6,501 nt of DNA. Source: Burkholderiales bacterium (GTDB taxonomy: Bacteria; Pseudomonadota; Gammaproteobacteria; Burkholderiales; Burkholderiaceae_C). Where the stretch lies: assembly GCA_947458895.1 (NCBI GenBank), contig CANHBY010000079.1, forward strand, positions 1-6,501. The letters are read 5' to 3'. The notes beneath the pieces were generated by a model, which saw only the letters and a program-made list of their open reading frames with translations, was not told the DNA's origin and did not search any database. Positions 4,857-6,501 of this stretch are shown here, piece after piece (positions within the stretch are counted from its first letter, which is position 1; each line of letters opens with the position of its first letter). A program made the position numbers and the translations under genes.

Positions 4857-6236
4857 ATGACTTTGCGAATATTCAATAGCCTGTCTCGGCAGGTTGAGAC
4901 TTTTCATTCCATCGAGCCTCAGCACGTGCGAATGTATGTCTGTGGCATGACGATTTATGACTACTGCCATATGGGGCACGCGCGGCTGATGATGGCCTTC
5001 GACGTGGTGGCTCGTTGGCTGCGTGCCCAGGGCTACAAGGTCACCTATGTGCGCAACATCACTGACATCGACGACAAAATCATCAAACGTGCCCTTGAGC
5101 GTGGAATCTCTATTCGTCAGCTCACCGACGAAATGACCCGAGCCATGCACGAGGACATCGCCGCGCTAGGCATTGAGCCGCCAACCCATGAGCCGCGCGC
5201 CACGGCGTATGTGCCGCAGATGCTCGACATGATCAGCCGGCTCGAGGCCAACGGGCTGGCCTATCGGGCGAGTTCGGGCGATGTGAACTATGCGGTTCGA
5301 AAATTTCCGCAGTATGGGCGGCTGTCGGGGAAGTCGCTGGACCAATTGCGCGCCGGTGAGCATGTGGCGGTGGACGACGGTAAACATGACCCGCTCGATT
5401 TCGTGCTTTGGAAGGCGGCCAAGCCCAGCGAGCCTCAAGATGCGAAATGGGACAGCCCCTTTGGGGTGGGGCGGCCGGGCTGGCATATCGAATGTTCGGC
5501 CATGGGGTGCGCTCTGCTGGGTGAACATTTCGATATTCACGGGGGTGGGCTCGACCTTCAGTTTCCCCATCACGAGAATGAAATTGCCCAGACCGAGGGG
5601 GCCACAGGTCGCCCTTGGGTCAATGTCTGGATGCACAACGGGTTCTTGAACATCGACAACGAAAAGATGTCCAAGTCATTGGGCAACTTCTTCACCATTC
5701 GTGATGTGCTGCAGCGCTATGACGGTGAAACCCTGCGCTTCTTCATGCTGCGCACCCACTATCGCAGCCCCTTCAACTTCAGTGATGTCCACCTGGACGA
5801 TGCCCGTCAGGCGCTCAGAAGGCTCTACACAGCCTTGGAGGGGGTTGTTCCTGCAGGGGGCGAGCTGGACTGGTCGCATCCACAGGCCCAGCGTTTTTGT
5901 GCTGAGATGAACGAAGATTTCAACACGCCGGGTGCGTTCGCGGTGCTGTTCGAATTGGTCAATGAGCTCAATCGTCAGAAGTCTCCTGAGCTGGCCGCTC
6001 TGGTTCGTGGGCTGGGCGGCACGCTCGGTTTGTTGCAGCAAGAGCCTCGGCACTTTTTACAAGCTGGCCAGGCGGGCGGCCTGGGACAAGCCGAGATTGA
6101 GCAGGTCATTGCTGAGCGGGCAGCCGCCAAGCAGGCCAAAGATTTTGTCTTGGCCGATCAGTTGCGTCAGCGTTTGCTGGCGCAAGGGGTTGAGTTGAAA
6201 GACTCGTCGCAAGGCACCACCTGGGTGAGAGTCTGA
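4857..6236 (+). CDS. cysS: Cysteinyl-tRNA synthetase
   Basis: This class I aminoacyl-tRNA synthetase charges tRNA-Cys with cysteine in the cytoplasm. It has 459 residues (E. coli 461). The Rossmann catalytic domain shows [17 protein letters not shown], with the HIGH signature as HMGH (38-41), then [11 protein letters not shown], the zinc-site segments [10 protein letters not shown] and [10 protein letters not shown], and KMSKS (270-274). The predicted zinc ligands Cys29, Cys213, His238 and Glu242 are all present. A helical DALR-type and anticodon-binding C-terminus follows, including NEDFNTPGA and the [14 protein letters not shown] pattern. The start [12 protein letters not shown] fits the usual N-terminus, although the leader is pyrimidine-rich and lacks a Shine-Dalgarno. 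Its TGA overlaps the next gene's ATG by one base (TGATG), implying co-transcription and coupling. Confidence 0.97.
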   Translation: MTLRIFNSLSRQVETFHSIEPQHVRMYVCGMTIYDYCHMGHARLMMAFDVVARWLRAQGYKVTYVRNITDIDDKIIKRALERGISIRQLTDEMTRAMHEDIAALGIEPPTHEPRATAYVPQMLDMISRLEANGLAYRASSGDVNYAVRKFPQYGRLSGKSLDQLRAGEHVAVDDGKHDPLDFVLWKAAKPSEPQDAKWDSPFGVGRPGWHIECSAMGCALLGEHFDIHGGGLDLQFPHHENEIAQTEGATGRPWVNVWMHNGFLNIDNEKMSKSLGNFFTIRDVLQRYDGETLRFFMLRTHYRSPFNFSDVHLDDARQALRRLYTALEGVVPAGGELDWSHPQAQRFCAEMNEDFNTPGAFAVLFELVNELNRQKSPELAALVRGLGGTLGLLQQEPRHFLQAGQAGGLGQAEIEQVIAERAAAKQAKDFVLADQLRQRLLAQGVELKDSSQGTTWVRV

Positions 6237-6501
6237 TGTCCAAAGGCCTCATTCATCCAGACGTGACCCCTGACTATTGGGATGAAGCGTGCAAGCACCT
6301 GGCCAAGCGCGACCGGGTGATGCGCAAGCTCATACCCATGTTTGGGGAGGCTCGCTTGCAAAGCCGCAGAGACCCTTTCACCACGCTGGCTCGGTCCATC
6401 GTTGGCCAGCAAGTGTCGGTGCAGTCGGCACAGGCCGTTTGGGACCGATTCGTGGCCTTAGGGGGCGCTGATTCCCGGCGGGTTCGCCCCGCGGCCGTCA
6501 C
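6236..6501 (+). CDS. AlkA-like DNA-3-methyladenine glycosylase II (5' part only)
   Basis: The first 88 residues of a helix-hairpin-helix GPD-superfamily DNA glycosylase are visible. It would remove alkylated bases such as 3-methyladenine to start base-excision repair. The diagnostic segment is DPFTTLARSIVGQQVSVQSAQ (residues 46-66), the early helix shared by AlkA-type enzymes. The catalytic Asp and the HhH motif lie beyond the window edge, so activity cannot be checked. The short N-terminus before this motif suggests the compact form that lacks the extra N-terminal domain of E. coli AlkA. The start overlaps the cysS stop (TGATG), with a GAGAG ribosome site at 6227-6231. In many Burkholderiales a gene of this type lies between cysS and accA; what follows here cannot be seen. 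Confidence 0.85.
   Translation, partial: MSKGLIHPDVTPDYWDEACKHLAKRDRVMRKLIPMFGEARLQSRRDPFTTLARSIVGQQVSVQSAQAVWDRFVALGGADSRRVRPAAV

Noticed and set aside
1..6501. Mobile elements, CRISPR arrays, tRNA or rRNA genes
   Set aside because: No transposase, terminal repeat pair, regular repeat-spacer pattern or cloverleaf was seen on either strand by eye.

Overview
The window is ordinary chromosomal DNA of a Gram-negative betaproteobacterium, most likely Burkholderiales and probably Comamonadaceae. This rests on moderately high G+C, a BtuB-type outer-membrane receptor, an LpxH lipid A enzyme, and the gene set zapA/zapB-like and ppiA-ppiB-lpxH divergent from cysS. The assignment is inferred from gene content and arrangement; no species can be named. 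I see no insertion sequence, prophage, tRNA, rRNA or CRISPR array.

Layout. At the left edge a leftward pair, a ZapB-like coiled-coil gene (298-504) and zapA (301 to beyond position 1), overlaps by an ATGA and serves Z-ring assembly. A divergent control region (505-875) follows. It holds back-to-back -35-like hexamers in a perfect dyad, then a well-conserved cobalamin riboswitch (about 622-790), then two leader hairpins. This controls btuB (876-2738, rightward), a TonB-dependent vitamin B12 receptor. btuB converges tail to tail, with 3 bp between stop codons, on a leftward cluster read in the order ppiA, ppiB, lpxH: a periplasmic cyclophilin, a cytoplasmic cyclophilin and UDP-2,3-diacylglucosamine hydrolase. 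Divergent from ppiA lies cysS (4857-6236, cysteinyl-tRNA synthetase), whose stop overlaps the start of an AlkA-like DNA glycosylase gene that runs off the right edge.

How they work together. Apart from the B12 module (riboswitch plus receptor), these are housekeeping functions: cell division, envelope protein folding and lipid A synthesis, translation, and DNA base-excision repair. The receptor has no btuF/C/D or cobalamin-synthesis neighbour inside the window.

The most interesting part is the btuB leader. The riboswitch expression platform has a perfect 12-bp hairpin without a U-tract. One arm of that hairpin is also complementary to a conserved aptamer strand. A second hairpin carries a Shine-Dalgarno-like loop and the start of a 14-codon upstream ORF that overlaps the btuB start codon. 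I found no evidence of a wholly new system; the leader architecture is the best candidate for something not routinely described.
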